Notes: generated by a model not told the origin, from the sequence alone. A DNA stretch of 64,000 nt from Modicisalibacter tunisiensis (GCF_020148005.1 NZ_JAGXFD010000001.1:2882919-2946918), one strand, 5' to 3'. Numbered from the stretch's first letter, positions 1 through 11,095 are shown. Translations and numbers: made by a program.

Positions 1-857
1 TCGATCTCGCCTATACCAATCCGTACCTCTCGCCGTTCGACGAGTTCCAGCGCCTGAAGCATCATCCGCTGCTCAAGCGCTACCTGGAAGGCGGCTCACG
101 GGTGGCCTACGGCGCCCGGGCCATCGCCAAGGGCGGCGTCAACTGCCTGCCGAAGATGACCTTCCCCGGCGGGCTGCTGATCGGCTGCGACGCCGGCACC
201 CTCAACTTCGCCAAGATCAAGGGCCTGCACACCGCCATGAAGTCGGGCCTGGTGGCCGCCGAGACGGTCTTCGCCGCGCTGGCCGACGGCGACGAGGGCG
301 GCCGGGAGCTCAGCGCCTTCACCGAGGCCTGGCAGGCGAGCTGGGCCCACGCCGAGCTCGAGGAAAGCGCCAGCTTCGGCCCGGCGATCCACAAGTACGG
401 CAACCTGCTGGGCGGCGCCTACAATGTCCTCGACCAGTGGCTGGGCGGCCGGCTGCCGCGGGTCCACGACACCACGCCGGACTACGCCCGGCTCGAGACC
501 GCCGACCAGGCGCAACCGATCGACTACCCGAAACCGGACGGCAAGCTGTCCTTCGACAAGCCCTCCTCGGTGTTCCTGTCCAACACCAACCACGAGGAGG
601 ACCAGCCCTGCCACCTGAAGCTCGCCGATCCCGAGCTGCCGATCCGCGACAACCTGCCCAAGTATGCCGAGCCGGCGCAGCGCTACTGCCCGGTGGGCGT
701 CTACGAGGTGGTCGAGGACGACGCCGGCCAGCCGCGGTTCCAGATCAACTTCCAGAACTGCATCCACTGCAAGACCTGCGACATCAAGGATCCGGCGCAG
801 AACATCACCTGGGTGGCGCCGGAGGGCGGCGGCGGTCCGAACTATCCGAACATGTAA
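1..857 (+). CDS. Electron transfer flavoprotein-ubiquinone oxidoreductase, C-terminal part (5' end outside window)
   Basis: The reading frame is open from base 3 to the TAA, so the start lies upstream of the window. ETF-QO is a membrane-associated FAD/4Fe-4S enzyme that passes electrons from reduced ETF (from acyl-CoA and other dehydrogenases) to ubiquinone. The visible part holds the family's C-terminal ferredoxin-like region: a Cys in YCPVGVYE near base 687, then the CIHCKTC cluster near 759-780, which together ligate the 4Fe-4S centre. The protein ends in the family's usual GGGPNYPNM-like tail. The segment DLAYTNPYLSPFDEFQ at the window start is also typical of ETF-QO. fadE further along (34762-37212) belongs to the same beta-oxidation electron route. 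A terminator follows directly. The family call is confident; the N-terminal FAD domain cannot be examined here. Confidence 0.95.
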   Translation, partial: DLAYTNPYLSPFDEFQRLKHHPLLKRYLEGGSRVAYGARAIAKGGVNCLPKMTFPGGLLIGCDAGTLNFAKIKGLHTAMKSGLVAAETVFAALADGDEGGRELSAFTEAWQASWAHAELEESASFGPAIHKYGNLLGGAYNVLDQWLGGRLPRVHDTTPDYARLETADQAQPIDYPKPDGKLSFDKPSSVFLSNTNHEEDQPCHLKLADPELPIRDNLPKYAEPAQRYCPVGVYEVVEDDAGQPRFQINFQNCIHCKTCDIKDPAQNITWVAPEGGGGPNYPNM

Positions 858-920
858 ATGTGAGTGAGGTGTGAGGGGCGAGATTCGAAGTCCCAAGCCC
901 GAAGGCCGCATAAAGCCAAC

Positions 921-952
921 CGCCCCACGGCAGTTGCGTGGGGCGTTTTTTT
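921..952 (+). terminator. Rho-independent terminator after ETF-QO
   Basis: Perfect 8-bp stem CGCCCCAC/GTGGGGCG (921-928 with 938-945) followed by seven T residues (946-952). It lies between the ETF-QO stop and the convergent sseA stop. Confidence 0.9.
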
Positions 953-1000
953 CTTCCCTCTTCAAGCTTATGGCTTACCGCTCCCGGCCACGCTCCGGGC

Positions 1001-1825
1001 TCAATCCCCGGTGGCAACGGGCCGGGCGGGATCGCGGATCCAGTGGCTCCAGGAGCCGGCGTAGAGCTTCGGCAGCGCCCGCCCGGCAATTGCATAGGCC
1101 AGGATGTTGTGACAGGCGGTGACTCCGGAGCCGCAATAGCTCGCCTCGCTCTGCGGCAGCTCGGCATCGAGCCGCGACGGCGTCTTGAAGCGGCCCTCGG
1201 CATCGAGATTGGCGGCGCTCGGCCGACACACGGCCTCCGGGATATGCCCGGCGACGGGATCGATGGGTTCGACCTCGCCGCGATAGCGTTCGCGGGTCCG
1301 GGCGTCGACCAGGGTCAGTTCGCCCTTTGCCACGGTGTCGGCGCTGATCCATGCCGTGCCGTCGAAGGTCGGCTCCCAGTTCGAGGCGGCCACCGGCGCA
1401 ACCGGCTCGCCGCTCTCGAGCGCGCCTCCCGCGTCCTGCCAGGCGGCGATCCCGCCGTCGAGCACACGCACGTCGGGGTGCCCCGCCCAGACATGCAGCA
1501 GCCACCAGGCCCGCGCCGCCGCCAGCTGGCCACCGGCATCGTCGTAGACGATCACCGGCACCGCCGGCGTGATGCCCAACCGGTGCAACGTGGCGGTGAA
1601 GCGCCCCGGGTCGGGCAACGGATGACGCCCGCCCTCACCGGCCGGGTCGGACAGGTCCGCCTCCAGATCGAGATGCCGACTGCCGGGCAGATGGCCTTCC
1701 CGCCAGAGCCGTCGGCCGGCATCGGGGTCGCCCAGACGGGCCCGGCAATCGAGAATCCGCACCGACCGGTCCTGCGTCAGCCAATCCCGTACCGTGGTGG
1801 CATCCACCAGCGTTTGCAGCGACAT
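1001..1825 (-). CDS. sseA: 3-mercaptopyruvate sulfurtransferase (rhodanese family)
   Basis: 274 aa with two tandem rhodanese domains. The N-terminal domain is inactive and the C-terminal domain carries the active-site loop CGSGVTA with catalytic Cys231. The CGSG[VT] loop marks mercaptopyruvate sulfurtransferases rather than thiosulfate sulfurtransferases, whose loop is CRxGxx. The enzyme moves sulfur from 3-mercaptopyruvate to thiols or cyanide in the cytoplasm. The length is normal for SseA (about 280 aa). It is transcribed convergently with ETF-QO and lies 54 bp downstream of the helicase gene, so the two may share a transcript. Family assignment is firm; physiological substrate is inferred. 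Confidence 0.9.
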   Translation of the reverse strand: MSLQTLVDATTVRDWLTQDRSVRILDCRARLGDPDAGRRLWREGHLPGSRHLDLEADLSDPAGEGGRHPLPDPGRFTATLHRLGITPAVPVIVYDDAGGQLAAARAWWLLHVWAGHPDVRVLDGGIAAWQDAGGALESGEPVAPVAASNWEPTFDGTAWISADTVAKGELTLVDARTRERYRGEVEPIDPVAGHIPEAVCRPSAANLDAEGRFKTPSRLDAELPQSEASYCGSGVTACHNILAYAIAGRALPKLYAGSWSHWIRDPARPVATGD

Positions 1826-1879
1826 CTCTCGCCCTCCTCTTGTCCGCAGTTAATGCCTTGTGTGACGGCTGCACGCTGC

Positions 1880-4084
1880 CTATGGCTCCGCGCTTTCCAG
1901 CGGGGCACGCCGGGCGATGAGGCGCCGCCGCCCGGCCTGGTCGAAACGGATCTCGAGCACCGGATCGGCCGGCCTGCCCTCGATGACCAGAATCTCGCCA
2001 CCGCCGAAAACAGCATGATGCACCCGCTGCCCGACCCGGTAATCGTCCGTTCCGCCGCCAGGCTCGACGGGCGCACCACGCGAAATCGGCGGGTCGATAT
2101 CCTCGCGCCCCACCGCCTTGAGGTAACGCGCCACCAACTCGGGCTCGGCCACCGCGAGCGGCGCGTCGCTCGGGACCTCCAGGGCGCGGGCGACCCGCAT
2201 GCAATCGGCCCAGGCGGTCTCCTGCAGAAAGCGGCTGGGTCGGTGCGTGCCGCCGTCATGCAGCATCAGCAGCTGCTCGCGGGCCCGGGTCGCCGCCACG
2301 TAGAAGAGGCGCCGCTCCTCCTCGAGGCGTTCGTCATCCAGCGGATTGTCCCGGGAATAATGGGGAAAGTCTTCCTCGTTGAGTCCCCACAGTGCGACCA
2401 GCGGCCACTCCAGTCCCTTGGCACCGTGCACGGTGGTGACCAGGACACCCCCGTCACCGCCGGCCCCGTCGTGCCGGGTATCCGGGCGGCTGCCCAGTAG
2501 CTCGAGGAAGTCGTCGGGTGCCCGGGCCATCTCCTCGGCCTGCTCGATCAGCACGTCGAGCAGGCGCACGTCCTCCTCGCCCTTTTCGCGCCGGGCGGCG
2601 GCACGCTTGAGCACCTTGTCGGCGTCCAGGCGCTCCACCACGTGCTCCAGCAGCCGGGCGGCCGGCAGCCCGCCCAGGCGCGGCAGTTCGCAGAGCAGCT
2701 CCCAGCGGCGCTTGAGGTTGCGCCGCTGGACCGGCTTGAGCCCTTCCAGCAGCGGATCCTGCCGCAACGGCCAGCGCTGGGTCTCGGCCAGCTGCCGCGT
2801 CACCGCTTCCAGTCTTTCGCGGGCGACGAAGGGCGTGGGCTGCGAGAACAGCAGCAGCAGATGCGCGGGATCCTGCAGGCGCCGCGGCTCGCGCGCCAGC
2901 TGCAGGTAGCCGGCCAGCGCCTGAACCAGCGGCAGCCGGAAGACGAAACGATCCTCCCGGGCCAGCCGAAAGGGAATCCCTGCCCGCAGCAGCTGCAGCT
3001 GCACGGACACGGAGAGTGTCCAGCTGCGCACCAGCACGGCACACTCGGCGAGCCGCCCCTGCTGCTGCCGGGCCGTCAGCGCCTGCAGCAGCGGCGCGAC
3101 TCCCTGGCCCTGCTCGATGCGCGTGTCAGGGTTGGTCGGCGCCGCCAGGCACAGCTGGTCGGGGCGCCGCCGGTTGCCGCGGATGGCATGGTTGGCGGCC
3201 AGCGCCAGGGCATGGCCGTGGCGGAAGGTCACCGACAGCGGGTAGTCGCGGGCAGCGCCGAAGGTGGCGGCGAATCGCTCGAGCATGTAGTCGGGGCGCG
3301 CACCGCGCCATTCGTAGATGCACTGGTTGGCGTCGCCGACCGCCATCACCGCGGCCCGATCTCCCGCCAGCAGGGCCAGCAGGCGCTGCTGGGCCTCGTT
3401 GATGTCCTGATACTCGTCGATGATCACATGGTCGAGGAACCCCTGGACCCGCGCCCGGGCGTCGCCATCCCGGGCCAGGCAGCGCAGCGGTCGATACAGC
3501 AGGTCGGCGTAGGTCATGCGGCCGTGGGCTTCGAGCAGCGATTCCATGGCGTCGAAGGCGGCGACGAAATGCGCCGTGCCCGCCCCCAGGTCCAGGCGCT
3601 CGTAGAGCACCTGCGGCGCGACCAGCTCGGCCTTGACCATTTCGCAGAAGTGGCCGAGGGCCTCGAGCCGGTCGGGCTCGAGCGCCGCCTCGCGGGTCGG
3701 GGCGTCGGCCTCGCCCAGCACCTGCTGGGTGGCCTGGCGCAACAGCCGCTCGCGCTGCCAGTCGGCGGTGAGCAGCTCGCGCGGCGCCAGCCGCCCCCAG
3801 CTCACCAGGCTGCGGGTCAGTCGATGGCCGATGGAGTGGAAGGTACGCACGTCGGGCAGCGCCAGGCCCGCCGGCGCCAGGGCCTCGAGCTTGGCGGCGA
3901 AGTCCTCGCGGGCCGCACGGTTGAACATCAGCACCAGCAGCCGGCGCGGCGGCACCCCCTGTTCGAGCAGGGCCAGTACCCGGGCGACCAGGGTGGTGGT
4001 CTTGCCGGCGCCGGCCACCGCGGCGACGCGCGCATGCCCGTCGCCATGCGCGACGACGGCGCGCTGCTCGTCGGTCAGGGGCAT
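1880..4084 (-). CDS. UvrD/PcrA-like superfamily 1 DNA helicase
   Basis: 734 aa from the ATG at 4084. Visible motifs are Walker A AVAGAGKTTT (residues 22-31), motif II IIDEYQD (about 221-227), a motif-V-like VTTVHGAKGLEW, and the 2A/2B framework of 3'-5' SF1A helicases. The last 60 residues resemble the C-terminal Tudor-like tail of PcrA/UvrD (VGQRVHHAVFGGGEI followed by a short beta repeat), which in that family contacts RNA polymerase. I chose the ATG at 4084 because it overlaps the stop of the preceding gene (TGATG), indicating translational coupling, and because the 20 residues of the longer frame look non-conserved. It is shorter than and divergent from canonical UvrD, so it is probably an accessory repair helicase rather than uvrD itself. 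Confidence 0.85.
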   Translation of the reverse strand: MPLTDEQRAVVAHGDGHARVAAVAGAGKTTTLVARVLALLEQGVPPRRLLVLMFNRAAREDFAAKLEALAPAGLALPDVRTFHSIGHRLTRSLVSWGRLAPRELLTADWQRERLLRQATQQVLGEADAPTREAALEPDRLEALGHFCEMVKAELVAPQVLYERLDLGAGTAHFVAAFDAMESLLEAHGRMTYADLLYRPLRCLARDGDARARVQGFLDHVIIDEYQDINEAQQRLLALLAGDRAAVMAVGDANQCIYEWRGARPDYMLERFAATFGAARDYPLSVTFRHGHALALAANHAIRGNRRRPDQLCLAAPTNPDTRIEQGQGVAPLLQALTARQQQGRLAECAVLVRSWTLSVSVQLQLLRAGIPFRLAREDRFVFRLPLVQALAGYLQLAREPRRLQDPAHLLLLFSQPTPFVARERLEAVTRQLAETQRWPLRQDPLLEGLKPVQRRNLKRRWELLCELPRLGGLPAARLLEHVVERLDADKVLKRAAARREKGEEDVRLLDVLIEQAEEMARAPDDFLELLGSRPDTRHDGAGGDGGVLVTTVHGAKGLEWPLVALWGLNEEDFPHYSRDNPLDDERLEEERRLFYVAATRAREQLLMLHDGGTHRPSRFLQETAWADCMRVARALEVPSDAPLAVAEPELVARYLKAVGREDIDPPISRGAPVEPGGGTDDYRVGQRVHHAVFGGGEILVIEGRPADPVLEIRFDQAGRRRLIARRAPLESAEP

Positions 4085-4653
4085 CAAGCGTCGGGCTCCA
4101 GCCGGCCCAGCGGTTGCCACACGCCGCCGCTGACCAGCCCCCATTCCTCGCTACCCGCTACCTGGCGGCTCTCGGCCACGTCGAGCAGCCGGTAGTAGAC
4201 GTTGCGATTGAGCCGGGCAGCCAGGCCGTGCCGCACCGGGACCTCGGGGATGACGTCGCCGCCGGGCATCGGGCTCAGGGCGAGCCGATGCTCGCGGCCC
4301 AGCACGAGCGTATCGCCCAGGTTGGTCGTCAGGCGCCAGCCGCCACCCGGCGCATCGGCTTCGCGGTCGGCATCGACGATCAGCAGGGGGCGATCCTCGA
4401 CTTGAATGCGCCACTTCTCCACCGGCGAGACAAGGTAGTAATCGCCGTCAGCCTCGCGGCGCAGGATGGTCGACAGCAGGCGCACCAGGCGCGGGCGCGA
4501 CATCACCCGTCCTTCGTGATACCAGCGGCCATCGGCGGCGATGGTCAGCGCCATGTCACCGCTCAGCGGCGGCGTCCAGGTTTCCAGCGGCGGCAGCCTG
4601 GCGGGGTTCGTCATCGCCGGCTCGACCTGGCCGATCAGCCCTTCCAGCATCAT
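4084..4653 (-). CDS. DUF1285 family protein
   Basis: 189 aa as an open frame; a shorter start at Met14 (about 4614) is possible. The sequence has the family pattern of a short beta-rich domain: a WYHEGRVMSRPRLVRLLSTI block, then YYLVSPVEKWRIQVEDRPLL, and a C-terminal RNVYYRLLDVAE block. No signal peptide or membrane segment is present. The stop overlaps the helicase start by one base, and the gene lies 24 bp after tatD, so it is probably part of the tatD end of the fab-tmk-holB transcript. Biochemical role is unknown; I make only the domain-family call. Confidence 0.8.
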   Translation of the reverse strand: MMLEGLIGQVEPAMTNPARLPPLETWTPPLSGDMALTIAADGRWYHEGRVMSRPRLVRLLSTILRREADGDYYLVSPVEKWRIQVEDRPLLIVDADREADAPGGGWRLTTNLGDTLVLGREHRLALSPMPGGDVIPEVPVRHGLAARLNRNVYYRLLDVAESRQVAGSEEWGLVSGGVWQPLGRLEPDA

Positions 4654-4677
4654 GGCTTTCTCTCCCGGGCCGCCGGC

Positions 4678-5505
4678 TCAGCGCCATCCGGCCTCTTCCA
4701 GTGACTGTCGCAGGTCCGCCGGCGCCTGCGGGAGTGCCTCGCGGAACAGCCGGTAGAAGTTGGCGGTGGTCTGCATCGCCACTTCGTCGACGCTGATCCC
4801 GCGCTCGGCGGCGATGCACTCGGCCACCTCGACCACCCATTGCGGCTCGTTGGGCTTGCCCCGGTGCGGCACCGGCGCCAGGTAGGGGCTGTCGGTCTCG
4901 ATCAGCAGCCGATCCAGCGGAATGGCCCGGGCCAGCTCGCGGATCGCCGCGGCATTGCGGAAGGTGACGATGCCCGACAACGAGATCAGAAAGCCGTGGC
5001 GCACCGCCTCCCGCGCCATGTCCAGATCCTCGGTGAAACAGTGCAGCACGCCGCCGACGGCCGGATCCCCATGCTCGGCGATCAGCGCCAGGGTGTCCTC
5101 CCGGGCCTCGCGGGTGTGCACGATCACCGGCAGTTCCAGCTCCCGGGCGGCGATCAGGTGATTGGCGAAGCGGCTGCGCTGCTGCGGCGGCGCCACCCCC
5201 TGATAATGATAGTCGAGGCCGGTCTCGCCGATCGCCACCGCCGCGTGGCGCTCGGCGCATGCCTTGATGGCCTCCACGTCCGGTTCGCGGGGCACCTCGT
5301 GCAGCGGATGCACGCCGGCGGAAATCACCACATCCTCGTGCTCGCGGGCGATCGCCGCGAGTCCGGGCACGTCCTCCAGGGTGACGGCGATCGCCAGAAA
5401 CTGGCGGACCTCGCGCCGACGGGCGGCGTCGAGGGCGGCATTCAGGTCGCCGCCGTGGGCGGAAAGATCCAGGCGGTCCAGATGACAGTGGGAATCGACA
5501 AACAT
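4678..5505 (-). CDS. tatD: TatD family metal-dependent hydrolase
   Basis: 275 aa, the usual length for TatD/YcfH. Metal-binding motifs of the TIM-barrel amidohydrolase superfamily are in order: the N-terminal HxH of DSHCHLD, GETGLDYHY with its Glu, IVHTRE, HCFTED and ETDSPYL near the C terminus. Members are cytoplasmic Mg-dependent DNases or 3'-5' exonucleases, some acting in oxidative-damage repair. Its place directly after tmk-holB-pilZ is the conserved location of this paralog (ycfH in E. coli). No strong ribosome site is seen before the ATG. Substrate is inferred only from the family. Confidence 0.9.
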   Translation of the reverse strand: MFVDSHCHLDRLDLSAHGGDLNAALDAARRREVRQFLAIAVTLEDVPGLAAIAREHEDVVISAGVHPLHEVPREPDVEAIKACAERHAAVAIGETGLDYHYQGVAPPQQRSRFANHLIAARELELPVIVHTREAREDTLALIAEHGDPAVGGVLHCFTEDLDMAREAVRHGFLISLSGIVTFRNAAAIRELARAIPLDRLLIETDSPYLAPVPHRGKPNEPQWVVEVAECIAAERGISVDEVAMQTTANFYRLFREALPQAPADLRQSLEEAGWR

Positions 5506-5547
5506 GCGGAAAGGCTCGTGACTGACGAAGGAGTGGCGGATGGTGGC

Positions 5548-5883
5548 TCAGAAGGTGAAGGTGGGCTCGCCCTTGTCGAGCAGCCCGGCCAGGTGATTCT
5601 CGATACGGTCGCGGACCCGGCGGTCATTGACGCCGAAATGCACACCGATGCCGGGGATGCGGCGCCCCGAGACGCCGGGCGGCGAAATCCAGGCGACGTC
5701 ACCGCTGACCGGCAGGCGTTCGCTCTCGTCGGGCAGCGTCAGCAGCAGGTAGACGGGCTGGCCCAGCGCATAGGTGTCCTGCGTCGGCACGAAGATGCCG
5801 CCCCGCTCCAGCGCCGGCATGTAGGCCGACAGCAGGGTCCGATGATCCTTGAAGGTCAGCGAGAGCGCCTTGTGTTCCGCCAT
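5548..5883 (-). CDS. pilZ: PilZ-domain protein (type IV pilus PilZ-like)
   Basis: 111 aa from the ATG at 5883, which has a GAGGAGG ribosome site just upstream; longer in-frame extensions are shadows of holB. A single PilZ beta-barrel fills the protein. The motif corresponding to (D/N)xSxxG is degenerate (LERGGIFV), and no RxxxR motif is seen at the N terminus. Degeneracy and position match P. aeruginosa PilZ, which lies between holB and tatD, does not bind c-di-GMP itself, and is needed for type IV pilus assembly. No other pilus gene is in this window, so the pilus role is inferred from orthology and context. Confidence 0.82.
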   Translation of the reverse strand: MAEHKALSLTFKDHRTLLSAYMPALERGGIFVPTQDTYALGQPVYLLLTLPDESERLPVSGDVAWISPPGVSGRRIPGIGVHFGVNDRRVRDRIENHLAGLLDKGEPTFTF

Positions 5884-5905
5884 GACAGCCTCCTCGGGTC
5901 TTCGA

Positions 5906-7539
<1,634 letters not shown>

Positions 7540-8541
7540 CTAGCGATTGAGAATGTAGCGACGCACGGCGGCATTGTGCTCGCGCAGCGTCGCCGAGAAA
7601 TGGTGGCTGCCATCGCCCTTGGCGACGAAGTACAGGGCGTCGCCGTCGGCCGGGTGCACGGCCGCACGCAGCGCGGCCATGCCGGGCATGGCGATGGGCG
7701 TGGGCGGCAGCCCGTCGATGACGTAGGTATTGTAGGGCGTCTTGCGCTGCAGGTCGGCGCGGGTGATGTTGCCGTCATAGTCGTCGCCCAGGCCGTAGAT
7801 GACGGAAGGGTCGGTCTGCAGCCGCATGCCCTTCTCCAGACGGCGCACGAAGACGCCGGCGATCCGGGCCCGCTCGCCGTCGGCCCCGGTCTCCCGCTCG
7901 ATCAGCGACGCCAGGATCAATGCCTGATAGGGCGACTTCAGTGGCAGGTCCGCGTCGCGCTCGCTCCAGACCTCGTCCAGCGAGGACTGCATGCGCGCAT
8001 AGGCTCGCGCGAGGATCGCCTTGTCACTGACCCCCTTGTGATAGCGGTAGGTATCGGGGAAGAAGCGCCCTTCCGGATGCTGGTCGGGATGCCCCAGCCG
8101 GGCCATCACCTCGCTGTCATCGAGGCCCTCGAGGGTGTGCTTGAGCTTGACGGCGTCATCCAGCGCCTCGCGGACCTGGTGGAAGGTCCAGCCTTCGGGA
8201 AAGGTCACCGTGTAGGTGACCACCTGATCGCTGCCCAGGCGCTCGAGTGCAGCCCGACCGCTCATGCCGGGCTCGAGGCGAAACTCGCCCGCCCGCAGCG
8301 CCGGCCATGCGGCAGGCCGAAAACGCTTGGCGAGCTTGAAGGGCCAGGCCTCGGCCAGCACGCCCCGGCTCACCAGGTCATCGACGACACGGTCGAACCC
8401 CGCGCCCTGGGGGACTTCGTAGAGCATCGACTGTTCGATAGCCAGCGGCTGCACCAGCTGCGACTGCCAGTACCGGAAGGCGCCGTAAGCCACGAGTCCC
8501 AGTACGGCCAGCGCGGCCAGACACAGTTTCAACCAACGCAT
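7540..8541 (-). CDS. mltG: Endolytic murein transglycosylase
   Basis: 333 aa. One N-terminal membrane anchor (about residues 5-24) is followed by a periplasmic YceG domain with a LysM-like subdomain. The catalytic Glu sits in LIERETG, and the conserved QTDPSVIYGLG and PTPIAMPG blocks are present. MltG cleaves nascent glycan strands and is thought to set their length and end their synthesis. The position between pabC and tmk is conserved from E. coli (yceG) to Pseudomonas. The length is normal for the family (about 340 aa). Confidence 0.93.
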   Translation of the reverse strand: MRWLKLCLAALAVLGLVAYGAFRYWQSQLVQPLAIEQSMLYEVPQGAGFDRVVDDLVSRGVLAEAWPFKLAKRFRPAAWPALRAGEFRLEPGMSGRAALERLGSDQVVTYTVTFPEGWTFHQVREALDDAVKLKHTLEGLDDSEVMARLGHPDQHPEGRFFPDTYRYHKGVSDKAILARAYARMQSSLDEVWSERDADLPLKSPYQALILASLIERETGADGERARIAGVFVRRLEKGMRLQTDPSVIYGLGDDYDGNITRADLQRKTPYNTYVIDGLPPTPIAMPGMAALRAAVHPADGDALYFVAKGDGSHHFSATLREHNAAVRRYILNR

Positions 8542-8584
8542 GCGGAGTCCTTACGCGAAAGCGGGCGCCGCCGGACGCCCGCGG

Positions 8585-9394
8585 TCAGTCGGTGAGGCGA
8601 GGATACCCCAGCAGCTCATGGGCAGCATCCTGCAGGATACGTGCAGACGTGGACGGGACGGGCCAGGCCTGCCGCTCGACGCCCCGGGCATCGAGCAGGC
8701 GTCGCACCGGCCACAGCCCCTGCACGGAGTTGCCGACCCACAACGAATCGGCCTGCATCAGCGCATCGACACCGGCCGTGACGACCGCGATCGGCAGCCG
8801 CTCCCGGAGACCCTCACGCAGGGTGCCGGCCACGCCACAGGCGTCCAGGGCCGGGGTTTCCCAGCGACCTGCACGATGCCAGAAAAGGTTCATGCTGGTG
8901 GTCTCGACGACATGCCCCTCGGTATCGAGAAGCACCCCTTCGGCAATCGCGGGATCGTCCCACTCGCGCCGGGCCATCACATTCTCGAGGCGATTGAGGT
9001 GCTTGATGCCGGCCAGCGCAGGCTGCCTGGCCAGACGCAGATCGCACAGGCGAATCGTGACGCCCTCGCGCCAGGCGGTTTCCCGCGGGGCGAAAGGCGT
9101 CACTCGCCAGCGGTATCGCGGCTGCGGCTCGACCGGCGGCAGATACCCCCGTCCGCCACTGCCCCGGGTCACGATCAGCTTGAGCACGGCCAGCCCCGAG
9201 CCGGCCCGGCCCGGCAGCGCCGCCGGCAGGTCATGCTCGGGACAGGGGATCCCCAGGCGCTCGCAACCGCGCCGGAGCCTTGCCACATGGGCGTCCCAGA
9301 GCAGGGGCCGACCGTCGCGGACGAGGACGGTCTCGAACACCCCATCCCCGTAGGCCAGCCCACGGTCGTCGAAGGGAACGCCGTCGTCCTGCAT
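8585..9394 (-). CDS. pabC: Aminodeoxychorismate lyase
   Basis: 269 aa PLP fold-type IV enzyme. The N-terminal DRGLAYGDGVFET block and the PLP Lys131 in AGIKHLNRLENV are characteristic; the Thr/Ser-rich ETTSMNLFW segment follows. The enzyme splits 4-amino-4-deoxychorismate into p-aminobenzoate and pyruvate for folate synthesis. It starts only 5 bp after the fabF stop, so it belongs to the fab operon. The close relative branched-chain aminotransferase is excluded mainly by length and by the fabF-pabC-mltG context. Confidence 0.9.
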   Translation of the reverse strand: MQDDGVPFDDRGLAYGDGVFETVLVRDGRPLLWDAHVARLRRGCERLGIPCPEHDLPAALPGRAGSGLAVLKLIVTRGSGGRGYLPPVEPQPRYRWRVTPFAPRETAWREGVTIRLCDLRLARQPALAGIKHLNRLENVMARREWDDPAIAEGVLLDTEGHVVETTSMNLFWHRAGRWETPALDACGVAGTLREGLRERLPIAVVTAGVDALMQADSLWVGNSVQGLWPVRRLLDARGVERQAWPVPSTSARILQDAAHELLGYPRLTD

Positions 9395-9399
9395 GCGGA

Positions 9400-10638
9400 T
9401 CAGACGCGCGAGAAGATCAGCGAGCCGTTGGTCCCGCCGAAGCCGAACGAGTTCGACAGCGTGTGCGTGATGGCCGTTTCACGGGCCGTGTACGGCACGT
9501 AGTCCAGCCGGCACCCCTCCTGCGGATTGTCCAGGTTGATGGTCGGCGGCGCCACCTGGTCACGCAGTGCCAGCACGCAGAAGACCGCCTCGACGGCACC
9601 GGCCGCGCCCAGCAGGTGGCCGATCATCGACTTGGTGGAGCTGACCGCCACGTTTCGCGCCGCGTCGCCCATGACCCGCTCGATGGCCTGGCTCTCGGCC
9701 AGATCCCCGGTGGGGGTGGAGGTGCCGTGGGCGTTGATGTACTGGATCTGCTCGGGTGCCAGCCGGGCGTCGTGCAGCGCGTTGCGCATGGCCGCCGCCG
9801 CGCCGCGACCGTCCTCGGGCGGCGCGGTCATGTGGTGGGCGTCGTCGCTCATGCCGAAGCCCGTCAGCTCGGCATGGATCGTCGCCCCCCGTGCTCGGGC
9901 GTGCTCGTAGTCCTCGAGCACCACGACCCCGGCGCCATCGGACAGCACGAAGCCGTCGCGATCGCGATCCCAGGGGCGGCTGGCGGCGGCCGGGTCGTCG
10001 TTGCGCGTCGACAGCGCCCGCGCCGCGGAGAAGCCGCCCAGGCCGAGCGGTGTGGTGGCCATCTCCGCCCCGCCGCAGACCATCACGTCGGCGTCGCCGT
10101 AGGCGATGGTGCGCGCCGCGTAGCCGATGTTGTGCGTACCCGTGGTGCAGGCCGTGGTGATGGCGATGTTGGGCCCCTGGAAGCCGTAGCGGATCGCCAG
10201 GTTGCCGGCGATCATGTTGATGATCGAGCCCGGCACGAAGAACGGCGAGATGCGCCGCGCCCCGCCCTTGAGCAGGGCGTTGTGGTTGTGCTCGATCATC
10301 GGCAGACCGCCGATGCCGGACCCGATCGCCACCCCGATACGGTGCGCATTGTCCTCGCGGCATTCCAGCCCGGCATGCTGGACCGCCTGCGAGGCCGCCG
10401 CGATGCCGTACTGGATGAACAGGTCCATCTTGCGCGCATCCTTGGGGTTCAGATAGGGGCTGATATCGAACCCCTTGATCGAGCCGCCGAAGCGCGTATT
10501 GAAACCACTGGTATCGAAATGCTCGATCGGGGCTATGCCGCTCTTGCCCGCCAGGATATTGCTCCAGCTTTCCTCGACGGAATTACCGACCGGTGTCACC
10601 AACCCCAGTCCGGTCACCACGACCCTTCTACGAGGCAT
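9400..10638 (-). CDS. fabF: Beta-ketoacyl-ACP synthase II
   Basis: 412 aa from the ATG at 10638, which is preceded by a GGAGGAGAG ribosome site; the 21-residue extension of the longer frame is intergenic. It is a thiolase-fold condensing enzyme with Cys164 in [10 protein letters not shown], one catalytic His in [11 protein letters not shown] and the second in [12 protein letters not shown]. It extends acyl-ACP with malonyl-ACP and controls temperature-dependent cis-vaccenate formation in E. coli. The acpP terminator lies upstream, so fabF may have reduced read-through or its own promoter in the 102-bp gap before it. Confidence 0.95.
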   Translation of the reverse strand: MPRRRVVVTGLGLVTPVGNSVEESWSNILAGKSGIAPIEHFDTSGFNTRFGGSIKGFDISPYLNPKDARKMDLFIQYGIAAASQAVQHAGLECREDNAHRIGVAIGSGIGGLPMIEHNHNALLKGGARRISPFFVPGSIINMIAGNLAIRYGFQGPNIAITTACTTGTHNIGYAARTIAYGDADVMVCGGAEMATTPLGLGGFSAARALSTRNDDPAAASRPWDRDRDGFVLSDGAGVVVLEDYEHARARGATIHAELTGFGMSDDAHHMTAPPEDGRGAAAAMRNALHDARLAPEQIQYINAHGTSTPTGDLAESQAIERVMGDAARNVAVSSTKSMIGHLLGAAGAVEAVFCVLALRDQVAPPTINLDNPQEGCRLDYVPYTARETAITHTLSNSFGFGGTNGSLIFSRV

Positions 10639-10739
10639 CAGCTCTCCTCCAGATGTCCATGTCAGGCGCTTGCCTAGCGGCGCACCCATGCAGCTCGCCA
10701 TTATACCCGAAGCGTACCGGCTATGGGGTCTGGCACCCT

Positions 10740-10776
10740 AAAAAGGAAAGCCGCTCTGTCACCAGAACGGCTTTCC
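10740..10776 (-). terminator. Terminator between acpP and fabF
   Basis: Nine-bp stem GGAAAGCCG/CGGCTTTCC (10745-10753 with 10768-10776). On the minus strand it is followed by five T residues (complement of 10740-10744). It lies 34 bp after acpP and probably makes acpP the most abundant message of the cluster while allowing partial read-through to fabF. Confidence 0.85.
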
Positions 10777-10809
10777 GAGTACAGGCATTCAGCGCCGTCG
10801 CACGTCGGC

Positions 10810-11043
10810 TTACTGGTGAGCCACGACGTAGTCGATCGCTTCCTGTACCGTGGTGATCTTTTCCGCTTCCTCGTCGGGGATTTCGGTGTCGAATTCCTCT
10901 TCGAGCGCCATCACCAGCTCGACGGTGTCCAGGGAATCGGCGCCGAGATCTTCGGTGAAGGATGACGAGTTCTGGATGTCCTCTTCCTTGACGTTCAGGC
11001 GCTCGGCTACGACCTTCTTCACGCGCTCTTCGATGGTGCTCAT
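10810..11043 (-). CDS. acpP: Acyl carrier protein
   Basis: 77 aa, highly acidic, the standard AcpP length. The phosphopantetheine attachment Ser37 is in [10 protein letters not shown]. It carries growing acyl chains for fatty acid and lipid A synthesis. It has a good AGGAG ribosome site about ten bases before ATG, its own probable promoter in the 99-bp fabG-acpP gap, and a terminator after it. This fits high separate expression. Confidence 0.98.
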   Translation of the reverse strand: MSTIEERVKKVVAERLNVKEEDIQNSSSFTEDLGADSLDTVELVMALEEEFDTEIPDEEAEKITTVQEAIDYVVAHQ

Positions 11044-11095
11044 TCTGTGATTACTCCTAGTGGTACATATCCGCCAGCCGGAAACTGCCGGGTAG

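Noticed and set aside
96-965. Long open frames opposite real genes across the whole window (for example opposite ETF-QO, rne, fadE, ydiJ and betA), some over 700 codons
   Set aside because: High GC with strong third-position bias leaves stop-free antisense frames. Their translations are low-complexity Arg/Gly/Ala/His-rich and the sense frames have clear family motifs.
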